DNA of 64,000 bases from Aestuariivita boseongensis (GTDB taxonomy: Bacteria > Pseudomonadota > Alphaproteobacteria > Rhodobacterales > Rhodobacteraceae): positions 38,951 through 102,950 of the forward strand of contig NZ_JXYH01000009.1 of assembly GCF_001262635.1 (NCBI RefSeq). Reading direction: 5' to 3'. Of the stretch, positions 8,605 through 16,737 are shown piece by piece. Below the pieces are notes generated by a model. That model saw nothing but the letters and a program-made list of their open reading frames with translations, was not told the DNA's origin and made no database searches. How positions within the stretch are numbered: the stretch's first letter is position 1; every line of letters begins with the position of its first letter. A program made the translations under genes and the position numbers.

Positions 8605-10448
8605 CCCTGACGGATGTAAAGCATTGGTTTGCGGGCCGGATTGACCCGGAAGCCCCGGCAGATGGCCCGCCGCCCAATCAGTTGGGCCGGTTCATGCTGT
8701 GGGCGCTGAAGGGCTGCTGGCCCGCGCTGAGCCTCGCTGCGCTGGGCTTTGCGGTCGGCGGGTTTTTCGAAGCGTTGGTCATGTATCTGCTGGGCCAGAT
8801 CGTGGACGCGACGGTTGCGGGCGGGGCGGGCTTCTGGGCCGAAAACGCCTGGCTGCTGATCCTGTCGGCGGCCACGCTGGTTCTGTTCCGGCCTGTTTTC
8901 TTCGCGCTGGCCACGGCGTTTCAGTCGATCACCGTGATGCCCAATCTGTTTGCCCAGGTGATGAGCCGGCTGAACCGCCACACGCTGGGTCAGTCGGTGA
9001 CGTTCTTTGACGATGATTTCGCGGGCCGCATCGCGCAGAAACAGATGCAGACCGCCAACAGCATCGTGTCGGTCACGCAGGAGACGGTGAACGCCATCAC
9101 CTTTGCCGTCTCGGCCGTGCTGGGGATGCTGGTTCTGAGCGGGCTGGTCGATTACGGGATGGTCGCGATCCTGCTGCTGTGGCTTGCGGGCTATGTCTTC
9201 CTGCTGCGCTATTACCTGCCACGCATCCGTGTGCGGTCGGCCGCAAGGGCTGCGGCGCGCGCCGGTGTGACAGGGCAGATCGTGGATACGATCACCAATA
9301 TCAAGACGGTAAAACTGTTTGCCCATGACGAACATGAAGACCGCGCTGCGCTGGACAGCATCGAACGGTTCCGCTGGAAGGCGGTCGATTGGGCCGCGCT
9401 GGCCGTGTGGTTCAGATTTCTGCTGATCGTTCTGGCCGGTGTTTTGCCGGTGGCGATGCTGGGATACGGGTTGCTGCGGTGGAATGCAGGTGCCGTGACA
9501 ACCGGCGATCTGGCCGCCGTTGGCGCGATGTCGATCCGGCTGTCGCAGATGACCGGTTGGGTTAGCTGGACGCTGATGGGCATTTACGGCGATCTGGGCG
9601 AGATCGAGGACGGCATGCGCACCCTCAGCCCCGCTCATGCGATGACCGACAAGCCCGGCGCGACCGACCTGCGCGTGACGGCTGGTGAAATCACGTTTGA
9701 CGCGGCCGGATTTGCCTATGGGCGGCAGGCAGGCGGCATTCAGGATGTGACGCTGACCATTAAGCCCGGCGAAAAGCTGGGCATCGTGGGTGCATCGGGG
9801 GCTGGGAAGTCGACACTCGTGTCCCTGCTGATCCGGCTTTATGACGCGGAAACCGGGGCCATTCGCATCGACGGTCAGAACGTGTCGGACGTCACGCAGG
9901 AAAGCCTGCGCCGCCATATCGGCATGGTCACGCAGGAAACAGCGATGTTCAATCGCTCGGCCCGGGAAAATATCCGCTATGGCCGTCCGGATGCCTCGGA
10001 GGAGGAGATCATTGCCGCCGCCGAAAAGGCCGAAGCGCATGAATTTATCACCGACCTGCGCGACCACATGGGCCGCAAGGGGTATGACGCGCATCTGGGC
10101 GAACGGGGTGTGAAACTGTCCGGTGGGCAGCGCCAGCGGATTGCCCTGGCGCGCGCCATCCTGAAAGACGCGCCCATCCTTGTGCTGGACGAGGCGACCA
10201 GCGCCCTGGACAGCGAGGTCGAAGCGTCGATCCAATCCGCGCTGGAAAGGGTCATGGAAGGTAAGACCGTTCTGGCCATCGCGCACCGCCTGTCGACCCT
10301 GTCCGAGATGGACCGCATCATCGTGATGGATCAGGGTCAGGTGGTCGAAGAAGGCACGCATGACAACCTGTTGGCCCAGGGCGGACTTTACGCACAGTAC
10401 TGGAACCGCCAGTCCGGAGGGTTTATCCGGACCGAGGCTGCGGAATAG
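8601..10448 (+). CDS. ABC exporter half-transporter (membrane plus ATPase), second of pair
   Basis: Partner of the preceding exporter, 615 residues with the same order: six membrane helices in the first 340 residues, then an ATPase domain. Walker A is GASGAGKST, the signature VKLSGGQRQR and Walker B ILVLDEATSALD. Both subunits keep the catalytic glutamate after Walker B, so unlike many heterodimeric exporters neither site looks degenerate. The ATG overlaps the stop of the first subunit, which favours coupled synthesis in equal amounts. The similarity of the pair suggests an old tandem duplication. Substrate unknown. Confidence 0.92.
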   Translation: MTLTDVKHWFAGRIDPEAPADGPPPNQLGRFMLWALKGCWPALSLAALGFAVGGFFEALVMYLLGQIVDATVAGGAGFWAENAWLLILSAATLVLFRPVFFALATAFQSITVMPNLFAQVMSRLNRHTLGQSVTFFDDDFAGRIAQKQMQTANSIVSVTQETVNAITFAVSAVLGMLVLSGLVDYGMVAILLLWLAGYVFLLRYYLPRIRVRSAARAAARAGVTGQIVDTITNIKTVKLFAHDEHEDRAALDSIERFRWKAVDWAALAVWFRFLLIVLAGVLPVAMLGYGLLRWNAGAVTTGDLAAVGAMSIRLSQMTGWVSWTLMGIYGDLGEIEDGMRTLSPAHAMTDKPGATDLRVTAGEITFDAAGFAYGRQAGGIQDVTLTIKPGEKLGIVGASGAGKSTLVSLLIRLYDAETGAIRIDGQNVSDVTQESLRRHIGMVTQETAMFNRSARENIRYGRPDASEEEIIAAAEKAEAHEFITDLRDHMGRKGYDAHLGERGVKLSGGQRQRIALARAILKDAPILVLDEATSALDSEVEASIQSALERVMEGKTVLAIAHRLSTLSEMDRIIVMDQGQVVEEGTHDNLLAQGGLYAQYWNRQSGGFIRTEAAE

Positions 10449-10474
10449 GCGCAGCGTTCCGCGTGAAGGGGCAG

Positions 10475-11713
10475 ATGCAACAATTCACCATCATCCGGCT
10501 GGGCCATCAGGGCGACGGGATCGCCGAAGGCCCCGTTTTCGCCCCACGCACCCTGCCGGGTGAGGTCGTGTCGGGCCAGCTTGACGGCAAGGTGCTGACC
10601 GATATACGGATCGACATGCCCTCGGACGATCGGGTGAAGCCGCCTTGCCCGCATTACAAATCCTGCGGGGGCTGCGCGTTGCAGCATGCGTCGGATGCAT
10701 TCGTGGCAGACTTCAAGGTCGGCGTGGTCCGGCAGGCGCTTGACGCGCAGGGGATCGCTGCGGATATCCGCGGCATCCATACCTCTCCACCCCGGTCGCG
10801 GCGGCGGGCCACCTTGGCGGCGCGGCGGACGAAAAAGGGCGTGCTGGTCGGATTTCATGCGCGGGCATCGGACACGATCACGGAAATCCCCGAATGCCAC
10901 CTGTTGACACCAGACCTTCTGGCGGCGCGACCGGCCATTGCCGATCTGGCGATGGCTGGTGCCAGTCGCAAGGGCGCTATGGCTGTGACGGTCACCCAAT
11001 CGGATCAGGGTTTGGACCTGCTGGTGCGGGGCGGCAAGCCGCTGGACGGACCGCTGCAGATAACTTTGGCTGCGATTGCAGATCGTCACGACCTGGCGCG
11101 GCTGACATGGGAAGACGAAGTGATCGTCACCCGTCGCAATCCAGAACAGACCTTTGGCGCGGCGCGCGTGACACCGCCACCCGGAGCGTTTCTGCAAGCA
11201 ACCCAGGATAGCGAAGCGCGGCTCCTCTCCGCGGTCAAGGAGGCAACCCAAGGCGCGTCACGGATCATTGATCTGTTTGCCGGCTGCGGGACGTTTGCCC
11301 TGCCATTGGCGCAGACCGCCGAAGTGCACGCGGTCGAGGGTGACCGCGCCATGACCGCCGCGCTGGACAAAGGCTGGCGCCATGCGACGGGTCTGAAACG
11401 CGTCACGGTCGAGGCGCGCGATCTGTTTCGCAACCCGATCATTGCCGAAGACCTGGCTGGCTTTGATGCCGCCGTTATCGACCCGCCACGCGCCGGGGCC
11501 GAGACGCAGACTGAACAGCTTGCCGCCGCGCAGATCCCGCGCATCGCTTTTGTGTCCTGCAACCCGGTGACCTTTGCGCGTGATGCAAAAACGCTCATCG
11601 CGGCGGGCTATTGCCTGGATTGGGTGCAGGTGGTCGATCAATTCCGCTGGTCGGCCCATGTGGAACTTGCCGCCAGCTTCACCCTTTCCCATATGGCACT
11701 CAACGAAGAGTAA
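10475..11713 (+). CDS. RNA 5-methyluridine methyltransferase, RlmD/TrmA family
   Basis: SAM-dependent enzyme that methylates C5 of a uridine in 23S rRNA or tRNA. The 412-residue protein has a short OB/TRAM-like N-terminus and an iron-sulfur cysteine cluster (CPHYKSCGGC near residues 50-59). The methyltransferase fold carries the SAM loop LFAGCGTFALPLA, then IDPPRAG and the catalytic nucleophile in VSCNPVTFARD. The ATG at 10475 is preceded by AAGGGG; a GTG at 10463 would add four residues. It follows the exporter pair by 26 bases and may be cotranscribed. Which uridine it modifies cannot be told from the sequence. Confidence 0.9.
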   Translation: MQQFTIIRLGHQGDGIAEGPVFAPRTLPGEVVSGQLDGKVLTDIRIDMPSDDRVKPPCPHYKSCGGCALQHASDAFVADFKVGVVRQALDAQGIAADIRGIHTSPPRSRRRATLAARRTKKGVLVGFHARASDTITEIPECHLLTPDLLAARPAIADLAMAGASRKGAMAVTVTQSDQGLDLLVRGGKPLDGPLQITLAAIADRHDLARLTWEDEVIVTRRNPEQTFGAARVTPPPGAFLQATQDSEARLLSAVKEATQGASRIIDLFAGCGTFALPLAQTAEVHAVEGDRAMTAALDKGWRHATGLKRVTVEARDLFRNPIIAEDLAGFDAAVIDPPRAGAETQTEQLAAAQIPRIAFVSCNPVTFARDAKTLIAAGYCLDWVQVVDQFRWSAHVELAASFTLSHMALNEE

Positions 11714-11727
11714 GGAGCAGTCACTCC

Positions 11728-12510
11728 ATGAATTTCCGCGAAAAGCTGGCCCTGTGGCTGGCGCAGCCTTGGGTTGGCAACGCGATCGTTGCCGTCATCA
11801 TCGTCAACGCGATCACATTGGGGATGGAGACCTCTCCGGCCCTGATGGAAGCAGCGGGGCCGCTGATCCTGATGATCGACCGGATTTGCCTTGGCATCTT
11901 CGTGGTCGAGATTGTTCTGAAGCTGATCGCCCATGGCGGACGGTTCTTCCGCAGTGGCTGGAATGTTTTTGACTTCGCGATCGTGGGCATCGCGCTGGTA
12001 CCGGCGGGGCATGGCCTTTCGGTTCTGCGGGCACTGCGCATCCTGCGGGTGCTCCGCGTCATTTCCGTGGCACCACGACTGCGGCGCGTGGTGGAAGGCT
12101 TTGTGACGGCACTGCCCGGCATGGGGTCGGTTTTTCTTCTGATGGCGATCATTTTCTATATCGCCTCGGTTATGGCGACGAAGCTGTTCGCCAAGTCCTT
12201 CCCCGACTGGTTCGGATCGCTGGGTGACAGTGCCTATTCGCTGTTCCAGATCATGACTTTGGAAAGCTGGTCCATGGGGATCGTCCGCCCGGTGATGGAG
12301 GTGTATCCCTATGCCTGGATGTTCTTTGTGCCCTTCATCATGGTCACGACCTTCGCCGTGGTGAACCTTCTGGTAGGTCTGATCGTTAATTCGATGCAGG
12401 ACGCCCATGCCGAGGAAACCAACGCCGCGACAGACAGCTATCGCGATCAGGTTCTGGCTCGGCTGGAAGCCATTGAAGAAAGATTAGCGGCGCAGCAAAA
12501 TAAAAAGTGA
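11728..12510 (+). CDS. NaChBac-type voltage-gated sodium channel
   Basis: Homotetrameric six-helix ion channel subunit of 260 residues in the cytoplasmic membrane. Helices S1-S3 cover about residues 15-100. S4 is RALRILRVLRVI, with four arginines at every third position, the voltage sensor. The pore loop TLESWSMG matches the sodium-selective TLESWAS filter of the bacterial channel family. S6 follows, and then a soluble tail ends in a coiled coil (about 235-257), as in characterised BacNaV channels that assemble through that tail. The ATG at 11728 was chosen because AAGGAG precedes it and the protein then begins at S1. Marine roseobacters are known hosts of this family. Confidence 0.9.
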   Translation: MNFREKLALWLAQPWVGNAIVAVIIVNAITLGMETSPALMEAAGPLILMIDRICLGIFVVEIVLKLIAHGGRFFRSGWNVFDFAIVGIALVPAGHGLSVLRALRILRVLRVISVAPRLRRVVEGFVTALPGMGSVFLLMAIIFYIASVMATKLFAKSFPDWFGSLGDSAYSLFQIMTLESWSMGIVRPVMEVYPYAWMFFVPFIMVTTFAVVNLLVGLIVNSMQDAHAEETNAATDSYRDQVLARLEAIEERLAAQQNKK

Positions 12511-12566
12511 TTTTGCGGATCGCGCCTGTCGCGCTATGGATCGCAAAAAAAGCGTATGAGGCAGTG

Positions 12567-13085
12567 ATGATGAACCGTCGGACATTCGGGCTTTTGGCAG
12601 CGACATCTGTCGCGGCGATTGTCGCGGGCTGTTCGCCCAGCAAGTTCAAAACCTACAACGGGCCCGAAGTCACCTCGATCGTGGTGAACAAGGCCGCGCG
12701 CAAGATGTATCTGCTGCACAACGAACAAATTCTGCGTGAGTATGAGTTCGAGCTGGGCTTTGCACCGGTCGGCGACAAGCAGATCGAAGGGGACGGCAAG
12801 ACGCCTGAAGGCACCTACATCATCGACCGACGTAACCCCAACAGCCAGTTCCACCTGTCGCTTGGCATATCATATCCCAACGCGCAGGACTTTGCCGAAG
12901 CGCGGGCGCTGGGCAAGAAACCCGGCGGGGATATCTTCATCCATGGCCAACCCAACGCGTTCAAGGCACGCCGCAAATCACTGGGTGATGATTGGACATG
13001 GGGCTGCATCGCAGTGACGAACCGCGAAATCGAAGAGATCTATGCGATGGTCAGAAACGGGACGGTCATCACGATCCGTCCCTGA
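12567..13085 (+). CDS. L,D-transpeptidase family lipoprotein (YkuD domain)
   Basis: Predicted periplasmic enzyme of 172 residues that would cross-link peptidoglycan stems or attach proteins to them. The N-terminus MMNRRTFGLL leads to a lipobox ending VAGC, so it is probably lipid-anchored; the RR pair could also route it through Tat. The YkuD catalytic region shows IHGQPN and then TWGCIAVTN, with the nucleophilic cysteine. It belongs to the ErfK/YafK-like branch, in which W replaces the more common H before GC. GAGG lies five bases before the ATG at 12567. Just after it on the other strand is a CAP-domain lipoprotein, and a second L,D-transpeptidase follows. Confidence 0.87.
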   Translation: MMNRRTFGLLAATSVAAIVAGCSPSKFKTYNGPEVTSIVVNKAARKMYLLHNEQILREYEFELGFAPVGDKQIEGDGKTPEGTYIIDRRNPNSQFHLSLGISYPNAQDFAEARALGKKPGGDIFIHGQPNAFKARRKSLGDDWTWGCIAVTNREIEEIYAMVRNGTVITIRP

Positions 13086-13092
13086 TCGAGGC

Positions 13093-13635
13093 TCAGAGAC
13101 CTACCAGAGACGGTTGGCCGCCGCCCATCACCAGAGTCCACCAGATCTTGCCATTTGATTCCTGGAACCACGAAAACCCGATATCGCGGGCATTCCGGTC
13201 CATGATCACGCGGCGCGTGCCCGGTTCTTCCATCCAGGCAGCAAGTGTTTCAAGCTCGGTCTCGTAGGTTTCCGAGATCACTTCGCCCAGCATCGCACCG
13301 GAATAACCCACACGCCGCACCCGGTCGATGGGAGAGCTGCCATCGGACCCAAAATGCCACGGACGGTTTTGCACCGACATATCGCGGGAATGAGTGGCCG
13401 CGGCGGCATTCAGCTGACTGTTGAGCTCTACCGGCGTCAACCCGCTTGCCGAGCGAAGCGCGTTGACGGAATCAACCATGCGAAACTGGATCTTGGCCGC
13501 GTCGCCGGGGCGAATGCGATAAACTGTTGGCAGCGGCTTCCCATCAGCCCCCACCGCAGTGCTGCCAGGATTGGGGGCCGTACATGCAGCCAAACCCAAG
13601 ACAACAACCAGTAAAAGCGAAACCAAACGCACCAT
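13093..13635 (-). CDS. CAP (SCP/PR-1) domain lipoprotein
   Basis: Secreted protein of 180 residues. The signal sequence MVRLVSLLLVVVLGLAAC ends in a clear lipobox (LAAC). The mature part is a CAP domain with VNALRSASGL, LNAAAATHSRDM and a region corresponding to the GENI motif (MLGEVI). The end is about 40 residues of mixed beta strand. Bacterial CAP proteins are widespread and their activity is mostly unknown; sterol, lipid or peptidoglycan binding has been proposed. The ATG at 13635 was chosen because it begins the signal peptide and is preceded by AGAGG. It sits between two L,D-transpeptidase genes, which points to an envelope role. Confidence 0.82.
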   Translation of the reverse strand: MVRLVSLLLVVVLGLAACTAPNPGSTAVGADGKPLPTVYRIRPGDAAKIQFRMVDSVNALRSASGLTPVELNSQLNAAAATHSRDMSVQNRPWHFGSDGSSPIDRVRRVGYSGAMLGEVISETYETELETLAAWMEEPGTRRVIMDRNARDIGFSWFQESNGKIWWTLVMGGGQPSLVGL

Positions 13636-13805
13636 ATTGTGGACCTCTGCCAATTTCCGATCTTGCTGATACCGCGTGAAGCGTTGCCAGTCCAACCCAC
13701 AAATCCGTTAATCCGTTCCCATGCGTCTGTTTGGTTTGGAAATGAGGCTTTCGGGCCATATCATCCGCAAAACAATGCCGAAAACGGCAGAAAACGGAGA
13801 GGCAG

Positions 13806-14387
13806 ATGAGCGGATTTCCCCGTAAGCGGCCGTCGCGCCGCGCATTTCTGGCGGGCAGTGCAGCGCTTGCCGGTGCGCCTGTTCTGGGCCAGCCTGCATT
13901 CGCACAAGGGGCTGTGGCGGGCGTGCGGCGCAACATCTCGGGCTTCAGGATCCTGGATTGGCGGCCGTATTTCAGCACCCTGCAGGGTGGCGCGATCCTG
14001 GTCGATATCGACTCGCGAGCGCTGCATTTCTGGGGGGCGGATGGTCGCACATACAGGCTTTACCCTTCATCCGTTCCACTGACCGAAGACCTCACGCGGC
14101 GTGGCCGCGCCCGTGTCGTGCGTAAGGTCGAAGGCCCTGATTGGCGTCCGACACCGTCCATGATGCAGCGCAACCCGGAATGGCCCTCCTATATCCCGCC
14201 GGGGCCGGATAACCCTTTGGGCACGCACGCTCTTTACCTCAACTGGACGTATTATCGCATTCACGGCACCCACGATACGCGCAAAATCGGCAGAAAATCC
14301 TCGAACGGGTGCATCGGGCTTTACAACGAGCATATCGCTGAATTGTTCTCAATGACCCGTGTGGGGACGCAAGTGTTGCTAATTTGA
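13806..14387 (+). CDS. Exported L,D-transpeptidase (YkuD domain), probable Tat substrate
   Basis: Periplasmic peptidoglycan cross-linking enzyme of 193 residues. The N-terminus has SRRAFLAG followed by a weakly hydrophobic stretch and an AFA cleavage site near residue 33, a typical Tat signal. The YkuD core shows YRIHGTHD and SSNGCIGLYN, with the active-site cysteine near residue 170. A TPSMMQRNPEWPSYIPPGP segment and the NPLGTHALYL strand are as in ErfK/YbiS-like enzymes. GAGAGG precedes the ATG. Together with the lipoprotein transpeptidase upstream, this suggests 3-3 cross-linking or protein anchoring in the cell wall. Confidence 0.88.
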   Translation: MSGFPRKRPSRRAFLAGSAALAGAPVLGQPAFAQGAVAGVRRNISGFRILDWRPYFSTLQGGAILVDIDSRALHFWGADGRTYRLYPSSVPLTEDLTRRGRARVVRKVEGPDWRPTPSMMQRNPEWPSYIPPGPDNPLGTHALYLNWTYYRIHGTHDTRKIGRKSSNGCIGLYNEHIAELFSMTRVGTQVLLI

Positions 14388-14483
14388 CGACATTTTAACG
14401 CTGCTGCGCAGAGAATCGCGAACAAGCAATTGCATTCGCGCGGGAATGCTGATTACAAACTTGGTACGAGGTAAGTCTTGGGT

Positions 14484-14509
14484 GCATGGTTTGTTCTGTC
14501 AAACCGTGC
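14484..14509 (+). promoter_or_regulatory. 5' leader hairpin before the small membrane protein gene
   Basis: Bases 14484-14493 pair with 14500-14509 as a ten-base-pair stem (one G-T pair) around a six-base loop. The ribosome site GGAGG of the next gene starts seven bases after the stem. The position suits an mRNA stabiliser or a control of translation; no function is shown. Confidence 0.5.
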
Positions 14510-14525
14510 CAATTTGGAGGTTAAC

Positions 14526-14708
14526 ATGAAGAAACTCGTTCTCGCCGCTGCTATGACTGCTGCTGCTTCGACCGCCTATGCTGGCAACCTGTCGGAGCCG
14601 GTTGTTGAAGCACCCGTGATCGTCGAAGAAACCGGCGGTTCGTCGCAAGGCATCCTGCTGCCGCTGATCCTGCTTCTGCTGGTCGCAGCTGCAGTTGCAG
14701 CCGACTAA
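14526..14708 (+). CDS. Small exported membrane protein of unknown function
   Basis: Protein of 60 residues. A signal peptide (MKKLVLAAAMTAAASTAYA, cleavage after AYA) is followed by a short acidic segment (EAPVIVEETGG) and a hydrophobic helix ILLPLILLLLVAAAVAA ending in a single Asp. The mature product would be about 40 residues, nearly all a membrane helix. GGAGG sits just before the ATG, which starts the signal peptide. It has its own leader hairpin and a strong terminator, so it forms a single-gene unit. I do not recognise a family. It converges on hemH, but nothing else links it to heme synthesis. Confidence 0.72.
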   Translation: MKKLVLAAAMTAAASTAYAGNLSEPVVEAPVIVEETGGSSQGILLPLILLLLVAAAVAAD

Positions 14709-14726
14709 TCTACGGCACAACGCTTA

Positions 14727-14761
14727 AGAAAAAGGCGGTGGGTTTCCACCGCCTTTTTTTG
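14727..14761 (+). terminator. Intrinsic terminator, possibly bidirectional
   Basis: AAAAAGGCGGTGG and CCACCGCCTTTTT form a thirteen-pair stem with a four-base loop, followed by further T residues. It ends the small membrane protein gene. The A-run on the other side would let it also serve the convergent hemH transcript. Confidence 0.93.
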
Positions 14762-14786
14762 TTGTTTCTGCTGCCTGGAGGCTGAC

Positions 14787-15851
14787 TTAGCCTGTCCAAC
14801 CTTTCAGGTTGTCATCAATCACTGCCGACAGGGCCTCGATATGTGCATCGTCGTCGTTGAGGCAGGGAATATAGGTGAAGGTTTCACCGCCGGCTTCCTC
14901 GAAGCTTTCCTTGATCTCTTCGTTGATCTCTTCCAGCGTTTCGATGCAATCGGCTGAGAACGCTGGCGCGCAGACGGCAATGTTCTTCTTGCCGGTTTCG
15001 GCCAGCCGGGCGACTTCTTCCACCGTATAGGGTTTCAGCCATTCTTCCGGCCCAAAGCGGGACTGGAAGGTCGTGGTGATTTCGGTGTCGTCCCAGCCAA
15101 GCCGCTCTTTCAGCAGGCGTGTCGTTTTCTGGCACTGGCAGTGGTAGGGATCACCTTCCATCAGGTACCGTTTCGGCACACCGTGATAGGAACACACCAG
15201 GATATCGGGCCGCGTCTCAAGGTCCGCATACGCGCGTTCGATCGACTGCGCCAAGGCTTCGATATAAAGCGGATGTTCGAAATAGGGTTCAACCGTGCGC
15301 GTGGTCGGCTGCCATTTCTCTTCCATCAGCGCGCGGAAGAACTGGTCATTCGCGGTGGCTGATGTTGCGCCGGCGTAATGCGGGTAAAGCGGGAAGAACA
15401 GGATCTTCGTGCACCCGGCTTCGACCATCTCGCGCACCTTCGACTTGGTCGACGGGTTGCCATAGCGCATACAGAAATCGACCATGACCTGATCGCCGTG
15501 ACGGTCATGCATGGTTTTCTTGATCTTGGCCGTTTGCTGCTTGGTAATCGTCATCAGAGGGCTTTCGCCCGCCTCTTCATTCCAGATCGACTTATAGGCC
15601 GCGCCCGAGCTGAAGGGGCGTTTCGTCAGAATGACCAGCTGCAGCAGCGGCTGCCAGATCCAGGCGGAATAGTCGATGACGCGCTTGTCTGACAGGAATT
15701 CATTCAGATAGCGGCGCATCGACCAATAGTCGTAGTTGTCCGGTGTCCCCAGATTCGCAAGAAGAATGCCAATCTTGGCGGCCGGAACCGGTGGGTGGTC
15801 TTCCGGCGCATGCACAGGGCACACAGCTTTCTTTGTCGTATCCAGCATCAT
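14787..15851 (-). CDS. hemH: Ferrochelatase
   Basis: Inserts ferrous iron into protoporphyrin IX, the last step of protoheme synthesis, at the inner membrane surface. The protein is 354 residues long. It shows LLANLGTP at the start of the fold, the catalytic histidine in CSYHGVPKRYL, and the C-terminal CLNDDDAHIEAL. About 20 residues before the fold are extra and poorly conserved. The ATG pair at 15851 was chosen with GGAAG upstream; an upstream in-frame start would run into the next gene. A CQCQK cysteine pair and CIE/C residues near the end resemble those of enzymes with an iron-sulfur cluster, but this is not certain. Confidence 0.95.
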   Translation of the reverse strand: MMLDTTKKAVCPVHAPEDHPPVPAAKIGILLANLGTPDNYDYWSMRRYLNEFLSDKRVIDYSAWIWQPLLQLVILTKRPFSSGAAYKSIWNEEAGESPLMTITKQQTAKIKKTMHDRHGDQVMVDFCMRYGNPSTKSKVREMVEAGCTKILFFPLYPHYAGATSATANDQFFRALMEEKWQPTTRTVEPYFEHPLYIEALAQSIERAYADLETRPDILVCSYHGVPKRYLMEGDPYHCQCQKTTRLLKERLGWDDTEITTTFQSRFGPEEWLKPYTVEEVARLAETGKKNIAVCAPAFSADCIETLEEINEEIKESFEEAGGETFTYIPCLNDDDAHIEALSAVIDDNLKGWTG

Positions 15852-15901
15852 GGCTTCCGATTGGTTGCTTGAGCGTTCAGATAAACGCTTTTGCCCGGGG
15901 G

Positions 15902-16720
15902 TCAATCCGGCAACTTGGTTTCATGTGTGCCCAGTGCGTCGGCCAGACGGGCTTGGGCCGATCCCGGGCGCAGCGGTTTCGGCTGACTTTCGGACGGTGC
16001 CCAGCCGGTGAGAGAGATCAGTTCGAAGCTGGCCCTAGTCTTGCCCGAGGAGGTTGCATAGTGGCTTTGATAAAGCGCGGCGGCCTGCGCAAAAACACTG
16101 CGCCGGGTGGGATGGCGCAGCCGGTCGGTCAGGGCGTTCGTTTCGCCCATGGCGCGCAGATCCTGCATCAGGTGAAAGATGTCGCGGTATTCGGCGTTCA
16201 GCACGGCATTATCGGCCACTGGTAACGCAAACCCCGCGCGTTGCAGCAAAGCACCCAGATCGCGGATTTCCGGCATGGGCAGAATACGGGGCGACAGCCC
16301 GCCTGTCTGATCGATCTCGGCCTGAGAGAGGGCGGCGCGCAGTTCGTTCAGGGTCTGTCCGCCCAGGCTGACGGCCAGGCAAAGCCCGTCGGGTCGCAGG
16401 GCGCGGCGGCATTGGATCAGCTGACCCACCGGATCATTCGCCCAATGCAGGCACATGGCATGGATCACCAGATCGAAGGCGCCTTCGTTCAGCGCAAGGG
16501 TGTCGTCATCAGCGACAATCACCGCCTTCGGGAAGGCCTGCTCCCAGATCTGCGGGAAGGGTGTGACAATTGCGATGTCGGTAAACGTCTTCTTAACCAT
16601 CGCCAGACGATCCTGCACCTCATCCAGCGCGGCCTTGTGGAGGAACAGGTCCTGCGTGTTCGCGCGTGCGCGGTGCAGTCGCAGGGCTGCGCGATCAATC
16701 AGTTTTGGCGGTTCAGACAT
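15902..16720 (-). CDS. SAM-dependent methyltransferase-like protein, BioC/NDUFAF5 type
   Basis: Class I methyltransferase-fold protein of 272 residues. It opens with a segment typical of the NDUFAF5/BioC group (IDRAALRLHRARA). The middle has the LALNEGAFDLVIHAMCLHWANDP block, which is the strand-4 region of that group (long motif abbreviated: HAMCLHWAND). The glycine-rich SAM loop after strand 1 is weak, as in NDUFAF5, which hydroxylates an arginine in a complex I subunit. A role in complex I assembly is therefore possible, but BioC-like biotin synthesis or another methylation cannot be ruled out. It is divergent from comF and lies about 50 bases before hemH on the same strand. Confidence 0.75.
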   Translation of the reverse strand: MSEPPKLIDRAALRLHRARANTQDLFLHKAALDEVQDRLAMVKKTFTDIAIVTPFPQIWEQAFPKAVIVADDDTLALNEGAFDLVIHAMCLHWANDPVGQLIQCRRALRPDGLCLAVSLGGQTLNELRAALSQAEIDQTGGLSPRILPMPEIRDLGALLQRAGFALPVADNAVLNAEYRDIFHLMQDLRAMGETNALTDRLRHPTRRSVFAQAAALYQSHYATSSGKTRASFELISLTGWAPSESQPKPLRPGSAQARLADALGTHETKLPD

Positions 16721-16737
16721 GGGCGCAACCTAAGGCG

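Noticed and set aside
8487..10361. A 624-codon open frame on the minus strand opposite the second ABC exporter gene
   Set aside because: Low-complexity His/Gln/Arg-rich product with no motif, mirror of a clear transporter gene.
11611..11727. An N-terminal extension of the sodium channel by 39 residues
   Set aside because: The extension lies wholly inside the RNA methyltransferase gene and is not channel-like, while an ATG with AAGGAG stands just before S1.
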